Notes under the pieces: generated by a model
Seen by the model: the letters and a program-made list of their open reading frames with translations, nothing else
Databases searched by the model: none
What the model was told of the DNA's origin: nothing
Position numbers and translations under genes: made by a program
Assembly: GCA_964438865.1 (NCBI GenBank)
Contig: CAYTMI010000001.1
Span: 558,001 to 622,000, forward strand
Source of the DNA: G016234445 sp964438865
GTDB taxonomy: Bacteria > Chloroflexota > Dehalococcoidia > Tepidiformales > Tepidiformaceae
DNA: 64,000 bases
Reading direction: 5' to 3'
Shown here: piece by piece, positions 15,702 through 22,690 of the stretch
Layout of the letters: each line of letters opens with the position of its first letter
How positions within the stretch are numbered: the first letter of the stretch is position 1

Positions 15702-16538
15702 ATGAACACCCTCAAGACCACCATGTTGCTCGCCACGCTCACGGGCATCCTCGTGGCAATCGGCGGGCTTGTCGGCGGCGTCGGCGGGATGGCCATCTTC
15801 CTCGTCTTCGCGGGCATCATGAACTTCGTCGCCTACTGGTTCAGCGACAAGATGGCCCTCCGGATGGCCGGCGCCCACGAAGTCACGGAAGCGGAAGAAC
15901 CCGCCCTCCACGCGATGGTCCGCGAAGTCGCCGGGCTTTCGAAGATGCCGATGCCGAAGGTGTACGTCATCCAGAGCGATTCGCCGAACGCGTTCGCGAC
16001 CGGCCGGAATCCACAGCACGCAGTCGTCGCGGTGACGACCGGGATCAGGCGGATCCTCACGGACCGCGAACTCCGGGGCGTCATCGGCCACGAAATGGGG
16101 CACGTCCGCAACCGCGACATCCTCACCAGTTCGATCGTCGCGACGGTCGCGGGCGCGATTTCGATGATCGCCCAGGTGATGATGTGGAGCAGCATTTTCG
16201 GCCGCCGGGGCGAGAACCAGAACCCGCTGCTGATGCTCGCCACCATCCTGATCGCGCCGATCGCCGCGACGCTCATCCAGCTCGGGATCAGCCGGCAGCG
16301 CGAGTACGCCGCCGACCGCGCCGGCGCGGACGTGACCGGCGACCCGGAGGCCCTGGCCAGCGCGCTCGAGAAGCTTCACCAGGGTGTCGCCATGCGCCCG
16401 ATGAAAGCGACGCCGGCCCAGGAGTCGGTCTCGGCGCTCTACATCGTCCACCCCTTCGCCACCGGTGGCATGGGCAAGCTCTTCAGCACCCACCCGCCGA
16501 TGGAGGAGCGCGTCCGCCGGCTGCGCGGCATGCGGTAG
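15702..16538 (+). CDS. htpX: Membrane zinc metalloprotease HtpX
   Basis: Membrane-protein quality-control protease. It is 278 residues with two N-terminal membrane helices, the zinc site GHEMGHVRNRD (HExxH), two further helices, and the third ligand Glu in REYAADRAGAD. The C-terminal STHPPMEERVRRL is typical of HtpX. Start ATG 15702; GGAGG lies rather far upstream (about 15 bases) and TACAAT at 15669-15674 gives a leader of about 20 bases. It is convergent with the Bax-inhibitor-1 gene and shares a terminator hairpin with it. Confidence 0.95.
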   Translation: MNTLKTTMLLATLTGILVAIGGLVGGVGGMAIFLVFAGIMNFVAYWFSDKMALRMAGAHEVTEAEEPALHAMVREVAGLSKMPMPKVYVIQSDSPNAFATGRNPQHAVVAVTTGIRRILTDRELRGVIGHEMGHVRNRDILTSSIVATVAGAISMIAQVMMWSSIFGRRGENQNPLLMLATILIAPIAATLIQLGISRQREYAADRAGADVTGDPEALASALEKLHQGVAMRPMKATPAQESVSALYIVHPFATGGMGKLFSTHPPMEERVRRLRGMR

Positions 16539-16558
16539 GGCTTCGCACCAGCACACAC

Positions 16559-16591
16559 AAAGAGGCCGGGAGTTCGTCTCCCGGCCTCTTT
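16559..16591. terminator. Bidirectional intrinsic terminator between htpX and the BI-1 gene
   Basis: Perfect 14-bp stem: AAAGAGGCCGGGAG, loop TTCGT, CTCCCGGCCTCTTT. T-rich DNA follows on the plus strand and A-rich DNA precedes it, so it can serve both convergent genes. Confidence 0.9.
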
Positions 16592-16627
16592 CTCATTCCT
16601 CATTCCCCATTCCTCATCCCTGACTCA
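16590..16627. repeat. Short heptanucleotide array
   Basis: TCTCATT, CCTCATT, CCCCATT, CCTCATC and CCTGACT in register, running from the terminator into the stop codon of the minus-strand gene at 16625. As at 12.6 and 14.1 kb, the array abuts a gene 3' end. Confidence 0.65.
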
Positions 16628-17293
16628 GCTGCGCGAGCCGCCGGTCATGATCCGGAGGACGAACATGAACAGGTTGACGATGTCCAGGTAGATACCGAGG
16701 GTGATGACCACGGCGTTGCCCATCGTGTCCTGCGCGTGCTTCGCGCGGTTCACATCGAAGACGAGGAGGGCGCTGAAGAGCACCGCCCCGAACCAACTGA
16801 TGGCGCCGTACATCACCGAGCCGCCGACGAAGATGTTCGCGATCATCGCCGCGAGGAGGCCGAGGAGGGCGACGAAGAGGATGGGGCGGAGGCCGCTCAG
16901 GTCCTGCTTGACGACGAGCGCGAAGCCGGAGAGCCCGGCCGTCATCACGCCAGTCACCGCGGCCGCCTGGATAACGACGCCACCGAAGCCGGCGTTCGTG
17001 TAGCGGGCGATGATCGGCCCCAGGGTCATGCCGGACACGAAGGCGAAGGCGTAGAGGAGGACGATGTTGATCCCCTCGCGCTCCCGCAGCCCCTGGACCG
17101 CGAAGATGAGCCCGAGTTCGACGATAAAGAGCGGCAGGATCCAGGCGGGGTCGAGGCGGTAGCCGGCAAAGCCTCCAACGGCCGCGAAGGCGAGGGAGAA
17201 GGCGAGCAGCCCGAAGACCTTGCCCAGCAGCCCAACTGCGAGCCGTCCTTCGACGGCGATGGGTGTGGCTCGTTCGGAAGGGAATTGCGACAT
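16625..17293 (-). CDS. Bax inhibitor-1 (BI-1/YccA) family membrane protein
   Basis: About 222 residues with seven predicted membrane segments, for example VGLLGKVFGLLAFSLAFAAV, WILPLFIVELGLIF, IVLLYAFAFVSGMTLGP and VVITLGIYLDIVNLFMFVLR. The Asp in the last segment matches the conserved acidic residue of the family. Bacterial members are pH-gated calcium leak channels or FtsH-associated proteins (YccA). HtpX next door is also a membrane quality-control factor, so the convergent pair may be functionally related. Start ATG 17293 has AGGAG upstream. Confidence 0.9.
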   Translation of the reverse strand: MSQFPSERATPIAVEGRLAVGLLGKVFGLLAFSLAFAAVGGFAGYRLDPAWILPLFIVELGLIFAVQGLREREGINIVLLYAFAFVSGMTLGPIIARYTNAGFGGVVIQAAAVTGVMTAGLSGFALVVKQDLSGLRPILFVALLGLLAAMIANIFVGGSVMYGAISWFGAVLFSALLVFDVNRAKHAQDTMGNAVVITLGIYLDIVNLFMFVLRIMTGGSRS

Positions 17294-17455
17294 GGGTGAC
17301 TCCTGTGCGGGCGCCAAGGTGGGCCACGGCCCGATCATCGTAGCACGCGGGCGGGGTGCCACCGGCCATTTTGTGACCACCGTCATACCGTGCCACCGTG
17401 ATAGCGCCCATTCTCTGCCCGAAAACTCCGGTTCCCCTGAGAGGTGGCCCCTGCC

Positions 17456-19225
17456 ATGGCAATGATTCACGGCGGCGAGATGATCGTCCGCGCCCTCGAA
17501 CAACAAGGCGTCCGGGAGGTCTTCGCGCTTTCCGGCGGCCACGTCGACCCGATCTTCCAGGCCTGCTTCGAACACGGCATCCGGCTGATCGACACGCGCC
17601 ACGAAGCCGCGGCCGCACACATGGCCGACGGCTTCGCCCGTGCCACCGGGAGGCCAGGCGTGGCCCTCGTCACCGCGGGGCCGGGGGTCACGAACGCGAT
17701 TACGGGCGTGGCCAACGCCTGGATGGACGCCGTCCCGATGATTTGCATCGGTGGCCGCAGCCCGCTTTCCGACGAAGACCGCCTTTCCCTCCAGACAATG
17801 AACCAGATAGCGCTGATGGCGCCGATCACCAAGTTCGCGCGCACCGTCTACCAGCCCGCGCGCATCCCCGAATACATCGCCCTGGCGTGGCGCCACGCGG
17901 TCTCGGGCCGCCCCGGGCCTGTCTTCCTTGATATCCCGATCGACGTCCTCTACTCGCCCATCGACGAAGAGCGGATCCCCACCTATGAACACTTCGCCCC
18001 CGCAGGCCGGCCCGCCGCCAGCGCCGAGTCGGTCGACCGCGCGCTGGACGCGCTTGCTGCCGCCGAGCGGCCGGTCATCTTCGCCGGGGGCGGGGTCGCC
18101 TTCTCCGGCGCCCAGGACGAACTCCGCGAGTTCGCGGCGCTGGCGCGCATCCCCGTCTTCGCCAACTCCAAGGCTCGCGGCGCTGTCTCCGAGGCTACCG
18201 ACCTCGGCTACGGCAGCTTCGGCCTCGCCATGCACCCGGTGGCAACAGGCGCCGCGGGCGGGCCGCCAGACGTCATCCTGATGCTCGGGGCCAGGGTGGG
18301 GATGTTCACCGGGTCCTCCGGGGGCATCGGCACGCCAAGCCTCCTGCCGCCCGAGGCCACGCTCATCCAGGTCGACATCGAACCCGAGGAGATCGGCCGC
18401 ATCCGCGACGTCCAGGTGGCCCTCGTCGGCGACGTGAAGGAAACGCTCCGCGTCTTCATCCAGCGGGCGCGCGGCCGCCAGTTCAAGGACCACGAGGGCT
18501 GGATCGCCGGGCTCACGGCGGCCAAAGCCTTCCACCGGGGGATGTTCGACGAAGCGATGTCGGCGCCGCCACGCGAGGGCATCCACCAGGCGCGGCTCAC
18601 GCGGGAAATCGCAAACGTCCTCGACGGCGACTCGATCATCGCGGTGGATGGCGGCGAGACCTCGCAGTGGATGTCGGACCAGGCGATCGTCGAATCCTCC
18701 GGGCACTACATGAGCCATGGGTACCTCGGCTGCCTCGGCGTGGGCATCCCCTTCGGGCTGGCGGCGAAGGTTGCCTACCCGGACAAGAAGGTGCTGGCGA
18801 TCCTCGGCGACGGTTCGGCCGGCCTGAATATCGCCGAATTCGACACCGCCGTCCGCCACAACATCCCGCTGGTGACGGTCGTCAACAACGACCAGGGCTG
18901 GGGGATGATTCGCCACGGCCAACTCGCCCGCTACGGCCGTACCGTCGGCGCCGAACTCGGCCCCGTGCGATACGACCTCGTCGGTGCAGGTTTCGGCGCC
19001 CACTCCGAACTGGTGACCGAACCGGACGAAGTCCGCCCGGCCCTCGAACGCGCCTTCGCCAGCGGCAGGCCCTCCGTCCTCAATGTGATGACCGACCCGA
19101 CGCAGCCCTATCGCCTGCCCGGCACACCTCAGCGGGCCGCCCGCCCGCGGGCCGAAGACGAACACGCGAAGGGCGAAGTCGAAGTCCCCTACTACGGCAA
19201 GCGCAAGGCCGCGGCCGCCCACTGA
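17456..19225 (+). CDS. Thiamine-diphosphate enzyme, acetolactate synthase/2-hydroxyacyl-CoA lyase-like
   Basis: About 589 residues in the three-domain fold of acetolactate synthase, oxalyl-CoA decarboxylase and 2-hydroxyacyl-CoA lyase. The catalytic Glu is in DTRHEAAAAHMADGFAR. The ThDP/Mg site runs from GDGSAGLNIAEFDTAVRH to VTVVNNDQGWGM. The central domain has an FAD/ADP-type fold (VIFAGGGVAFSGAQ, VDIEPEEIGRIR). No regulatory subunit gene adjoins it, and ilv genes are absent, so a catabolic C-C lyase role is more likely than branched amino acid synthesis. Start ATG 17456 with GAGAGGT nine bases upstream, preferred over GTG 17444. The nitroreductase gene follows after 13 bases, probably co-transcribed. 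Confidence 0.85.
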   Translation: MAMIHGGEMIVRALEQQGVREVFALSGGHVDPIFQACFEHGIRLIDTRHEAAAAHMADGFARATGRPGVALVTAGPGVTNAITGVANAWMDAVPMICIGGRSPLSDEDRLSLQTMNQIALMAPITKFARTVYQPARIPEYIALAWRHAVSGRPGPVFLDIPIDVLYSPIDEERIPTYEHFAPAGRPAASAESVDRALDALAAAERPVIFAGGGVAFSGAQDELREFAALARIPVFANSKARGAVSEATDLGYGSFGLAMHPVATGAAGGPPDVILMLGARVGMFTGSSGGIGTPSLLPPEATLIQVDIEPEEIGRIRDVQVALVGDVKETLRVFIQRARGRQFKDHEGWIAGLTAAKAFHRGMFDEAMSAPPREGIHQARLTREIANVLDGDSIIAVDGGETSQWMSDQAIVESSGHYMSHGYLGCLGVGIPFGLAAKVAYPDKKVLAILGDGSAGLNIAEFDTAVRHNIPLVTVVNNDQGWGMIRHGQLARYGRTVGAELGPVRYDLVGAGFGAHSELVTEPDEVRPALERAFASGRPSVLNVMTDPTQPYRLPGTPQRAARPRAEDEHAKGEVEVPYYGKRKAAAAH

Positions 19226-19238
19226 GAGGGAGCGAACC

Positions 19239-20066
19239 ATGGAACTGAAGGAAGTCATCGGCCGGCGACGAACGATCCGCTTTTTCCTGCCCTACAAGCC
19301 GGTGGAGCGGGAGAAGATCCAGAAGATGCTGGAGGCGGCGCGGCGCTCGTCCTGCGTCGGCAACGTGATGAACGTGCGCGGGATCGTGATCTGGCGCGAC
19401 AGGGCGCCGGAGAACCTGATCAAGCAACTGACGCCGCCCTTGGGCTACCAGCAGATGCAGACCGCGCCCGTCTTCATCTTCTGGTACAACGAACGCGCCG
19501 CCTACCAGATCGACAAGTGGCTCGAAGACCTCCGGGGGTTGGTCCGCAGCCGCCGGATCGGGGTCACGATCGACGGCACCCTGGCGGAGATCGAAACGCG
19601 GCTGAAGCCGGTCTTCAGCGCCGGCTGGGAGGCGTCTTCGATTTCGCCCCTGGCCTTCATGGACATCGGCCAGGCGATCGCCCAGGCGACACTGGTGGCG
19701 TACGACGAAGGGCTCTCGTCCTGCCTGATGAGCAGCCCCCGGATCGACCGCGTGGGCAAACTCCTGGACCTCCCGGATACGGCCGTGCCGGTGGCGATCC
19801 AGGCCGTCGGGTACGCCGCCGAGTCGTGGGAAGCGGGCGGGCAGACGGTGAAGCCGCCGCTGCGCGACATGTTCTCGGAGATGACCCACGCCCAGCCGTT
19901 CGAGTCCGACCCGGCGGTGGAGGACGACCTGAAGCGCGAGAAGATGCTGCAGGAGCCGGCGCCCCTCCCCTGGCGCGAGGCCGAACTCCAGTACCTGATG
20001 CGGGCGCTCAACCTGGAGGACCGCATCCTCGCCGTCCCCTTCGAAGCCCCACCGCCGGCGAGGTAG
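19239..20066 (+). CDS. Nitroreductase family flavoprotein
   Basis: About 275 residues of the FMN-dependent nitroreductase fold. The N-terminal motif RRRTIRFFLPYKPVEREKI, AARRSSCVGNVMN and the C-terminal DIGQAIAQATLVAYDEGLSS match the FMN-binding elements; the usual Ser/Asn cluster is present. It reduces nitro groups, quinones, enones or similar using NAD(P)H; substrate unknown. GAGAGGGAG lies directly before ATG 19239. Thirteen bases behind the ThDP enzyme, so the two likely form an operon. Confidence 0.85.
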   Translation: MELKEVIGRRRTIRFFLPYKPVEREKIQKMLEAARRSSCVGNVMNVRGIVIWRDRAPENLIKQLTPPLGYQQMQTAPVFIFWYNERAAYQIDKWLEDLRGLVRSRRIGVTIDGTLAEIETRLKPVFSAGWEASSISPLAFMDIGQAIAQATLVAYDEGLSSCLMSSPRIDRVGKLLDLPDTAVPVAIQAVGYAAESWEAGGQTVKPPLRDMFSEMTHAQPFESDPAVEDDLKREKMLQEPAPLPWREAELQYLMRALNLEDRILAVPFEAPPPAR

Positions 20067-20069
20067 GCG

Positions 20070-20290
20070 GGTTCGGGAGTAGAGGAGTAGCGGAGTAGGG
20101 GGTAGCCGCGCCCCACCGTGGGCGCACCGCCTGCCAACCGTCTTCCGCGCCAGCCTCGCGGGGGTACCGAGTCCCGAGTGAGCCCCTCCCTGGCCGCTCG
20201 TGACGCCCCCACCCGCTCGCCGTACCGCGACATGCATGGAGCGGCGTCGCCCCGGCGCCCGCCTCGACCACCGCCGCCCCGGTCGCCTGA
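20070..20290 (-). repeat. Composite intergenic repeat, partial copy C
   Basis: On the minus strand it starts with TCGAGGCGGGCGCCGGGG and CGACGCCGCTCCATGCATG (as in copy B). It then skips the central hairpin block and ends with GGCAGGCGGTGCGCCCACGG and GGGGCGCGGCTACC (20102-20135). GGAGTAG octamers follow at 20076-20100. Nothing coding is seen in the 253 bases between nitroreductase and MFS genes apart from the MFS promoter at its right edge. Confidence 0.75.
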
Positions 20291-20306
20291 ACTGGTGACG
20301 GCCCGG

Positions 20307-20312
20307 TAGACT
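20307..20312 (+). promoter_or_regulatory. -10 box of the MFS exporter gene
   Basis: TAGACT ends 7 bases before ATG 20320, predicting a leaderless or nearly leaderless transcript. No Shine-Dalgarno is present. Confidence 0.5.
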
Positions 20313-20319
20313 CCCGCCA

Positions 20320-21735
20320 ATGGCTTACAAGTGGCGCGCCCTTATCGCCGTGTGCTTCGGCAGCTACATGGCGACCATGGACGTAAGCATCGTCAACGTC
20401 GCCCTGCCCACGCTTTCGAAGGAGTTCGACCGTTCGCCGGACGTGGTCGTCTGGGCCACGCTCGTCTCGAACCTCGTCGTCACGGGGCTGACGCTGACCG
20501 CCGGGAGGCTCGGCGACCTCTTCGGCCGCAAGCGCCTCTACATCCTCGGCTGGGTGATCTTCACGACCGGGATGGGCGTCGCGGGGTTCGCCCAGACCAT
20601 CGCCCAACTCATCGGCTTCCGCTTCTTCCAGGCGATCGGCGTGTCGCTGGCGCTTGGCAACGGCAACGCGATCGTCGCCGACGCCTTCCCCGAACACGAA
20701 CGCGGGATGGCCCTCGGCACCACGGGTTCCGTCGTCGGCGCGGGGTTGATGACCGGGCCCATCCTCGGTGGGTTCCTGCTGGCCGGCTTCGGCTGGGAGT
20801 CCATCTTCTGGATGCGCGTGCCGGTTGGGCTGCTGGCGATGGCGATGGCGTTCATCCTCATCCATCCCAGCCAGGCGCTCCCCGGGGGCCAGCGAAAGGT
20901 CGACGTCCCCGGCGCGGCGGCGCTCTTCGCAACCCTGAGCACCCTCGTCCTGGCGGTGAACCGCGGCCAGAAGTGGGGCTGGGATTCGCCGACGATCCTG
21001 GGGCTGTTCGCCATCGCCGCGGTCGCGCTTGCGGCCTTTCTCTGGGTCGAATCGCACGTCTCCAGCCCGGTGCTTTCGTTGCCGCTGTTCAAGAGGCGGG
21101 CCTTCACGATCCCCGTGTTGAGCCTCGTCCTGAACTTCTCCGGGCAGGCGGCGGTGACCTTCCTGATGCCGTTCTACCTGATCAACGCGCGGGGCTATGG
21201 CAGCGGCCACGCGGGGCTGATCATCGCGACGGTCCCGGCGATGATGCTCCTGCTGTCGCCGTTCAGTGGGCGGGCCGCCGACCGTTTCGGCTTTCGCCAC
21301 CAGCCGACGCTCGGGCTGGCGCTGGTCTGTGCCGGGCTGGCATCGCTGGCGACACTGTCCGGCGACACCCCGACGTACCTGGTGGTGCCGCGGCTGGCGC
21401 TGGTGGGCATCGGCGCCGCGATCTTCCAGTCGCCGAACAGCGCGACGATCATGAGCGCGGTGCCGCGGACGATGCTGGGGACCGCCGCCGCCGCGGTGGC
21501 GACCTCGCGCAACATCGGCAACGCCGCCGGCCTGGCGCTGGCGAGCACGATCTTGGTGGCCGTGGCCGAATCCTCCGCCGGGTTCAGCGCCATCCGCGCC
21601 GACAAGCTCCCTCCCGGCGCGCTCCTCGACGGCGTGCAGGCCGCCTTCCTCGCCGCCGCGGCGTTCTCGTCGCTGGCGATCATCGCGTCGCTCTTCCGGG
21701 GGCGGAGTGACGAGAGTGGCGGAGTGACGGCGTAG
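20320..21735 (+). CDS. MFS multidrug exporter, DHA2 (EmrB/QacA) family
   Basis: A 471-residue, 14-helix drug:proton antiporter type protein. Family signatures: GSYMATMDVSIVNVALPTL in the first helix (motif D1, with the membrane Asp), LGDLFGRKRLYILGW (motif A) and GSVVGAGLMTGPILGGFLL (motif C of exporters). It likely exports hydrophobic compounds. It is flanked on both sides by composite repeats, is probably monocistronic, and has a leaderless-type promoter. Confidence 0.92.
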   Translation: MAYKWRALIAVCFGSYMATMDVSIVNVALPTLSKEFDRSPDVVVWATLVSNLVVTGLTLTAGRLGDLFGRKRLYILGWVIFTTGMGVAGFAQTIAQLIGFRFFQAIGVSLALGNGNAIVADAFPEHERGMALGTTGSVVGAGLMTGPILGGFLLAGFGWESIFWMRVPVGLLAMAMAFILIHPSQALPGGQRKVDVPGAAALFATLSTLVLAVNRGQKWGWDSPTILGLFAIAAVALAAFLWVESHVSSPVLSLPLFKRRAFTIPVLSLVLNFSGQAAVTFLMPFYLINARGYGSGHAGLIIATVPAMMLLLSPFSGRAADRFGFRHQPTLGLALVCAGLASLATLSGDTPTYLVVPRLALVGIGAAIFQSPNSATIMSAVPRTMLGTAAAAVATSRNIGNAAGLALASTILVAVAESSAGFSAIRADKLPPGALLDGVQAAFLAAAAFSSLAIIASLFRGRSDESGGVTA

Positions 21736-21739
21736 CGGA

Positions 21740-22160
21740 GTACCGGAGTTAGGGGCGCTGCCGTCATCGTTGGCGTGACGCGGGGCATCGCTCCCTCCCT
21801 GACGGTCGGGGTTCTGTCCGCCACGCCCATCGTACCGAGCCCGGTAGCCGCGGCCCACTGTGGCCGCATCGCCTGCCACCCACGCCCCGCGCCAGCCCCC
21901 ACCGCCTCCGCCAGCGCCACCCATCCACAGTACCCCGACCGCGAGGGAGGGAGCGCACGATGCCTCTCCGGCCACGTTCCCCGCGCATCGGCGACGACCT
22001 TGCGCGACAAGAAACACGACTTGAAGTCATCAGCCACCTGTCCCGCGAGCCGCGGCGGTACGGGGTGGAGGCGTCGACGGCGGTCATGGGGGCATAGTCG
22101 CGGCCGGGGGCGTGGAGGTGGAAGGGCGGGGTGGCGCGGGGTCGGGGATCAGGGGTCGGG
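21740..22160 (-). repeat. Composite intergenic repeat, copy D, with heptamer array at one end
   Basis: Same order of blocks as copies A and B on the minus strand. It begins with a heptamer array GGTCGGG/GATCAGG/GGTCGGG/GGTCAGG (22138-22166, as written on plus) and then has CCACCCCGCCCTTCCACC. Next are GCGACTATGCCCCCATGACC with GCCGTCGACGCC, and the hairpin GATGACTTCAAGTC with GTGTTTCTTG (21998-22035). It ends with GGCAGGCGATGCGGCCACAG and TGGGCCGCGGCTACC (21844-21877). Compensating changes (GGCC pairing in place of GCCC) keep the last hairpin. No gene is supported in this gap of 427 bases. Confidence 0.78.
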
Positions 22161-22162
22161 GG

Positions 22163-22519
22163 TCAGGTGAGTTCGGCTATCTGCTGCTGGTAGACCGCTA
22201 TCTGCGCGCCGAGCGCCTGCCCCATGCTCGCGTTCACGACTCCCAGGTTGTCGACGATGAGCCCGGCGCGGGCGACGGACCGCTGGAAGTCGGGCGACTG
22301 GCGCAGCGCCCCGAGCTGTTCGGGGGTGCCCCGCAGCAGGGCGAACCCGGCGAGCTCGCCGCCGTGGGGTTCGAGGAGGGCGATTTCGAAGCTCTCGATC
22401 TGCTTGTCCTGCTGGAGCTGCGTCCAGTACTGGACGCTTTCACCGAAGACCTGGAGGGCGGACTTTTCGCGCCCACGGACAGGCTGTCCCCAGCCAACGA
22501 AGATCGCTGTATCGGCCAC
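22163..22519 (-). CDS. Small conserved-looking protein of unknown function
   Basis: A 118-residue soluble protein: VGWGQPVRGREKSALQVFGE, then QDKQIESFEIALLEPHGGEL, AGFALLRGTPEQLGALRQSP and RAGLIVDNLGVVNA. The alternating strand/helix pattern suggests a ferredoxin-like alpha/beta barrel as in YCII-type or monooxygenase-like small proteins, but this is only a guess. Start GTG 22519 with AGGAGG nine bases upstream, and a good sigma-70-like promoter at 22551-22579. Divergent from the GGDEF-EAL gene. Confidence 0.7.
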   Translation of the reverse strand: MADTAIFVGWGQPVRGREKSALQVFGESVQYWTQLQQDKQIESFEIALLEPHGGELAGFALLRGTPEQLGALRQSPDFQRSVARAGLIVDNLGVVNASMGQALGAQIAVYQQQIAELT

Positions 22520-22550
22520 GTCGATGCCTCCTATCGAGAAAGTGGATGCA

Positions 22551-22579
22551 ACTCTAGCCTAACAAGTCTGGCGTGTCCA
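22551..22579 (-). promoter_or_regulatory. Sigma-70-like promoter of the small protein gene
   Basis: On the minus strand TGGACA (22574-22579) is followed after exactly 17 bases by TAGAGT (22551-22556). The predicted start gives a leader of about 25 bases containing TAGGAGG. Confidence 0.6.
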
Positions 22580-22690
22580 CGAGTTTGGCCGGGTGGGGAA
22601 ACCGCCCTTCAGCCGCCCGGTCGCGTGCCGACTGTACCAATAGGACAGGCAGTCGAAAGCGGGACTGAGCCACGAGAGGGGTCACGTCCC

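Noticed and set aside
17294..19258. Upstream extension of the Bax-inhibitor-1 frame across the ThDP enzyme gene
   Set aside because: The BI-1 start at 17293 has a Shine-Dalgarno and the extension is antisense to a clear ThDP enzyme.
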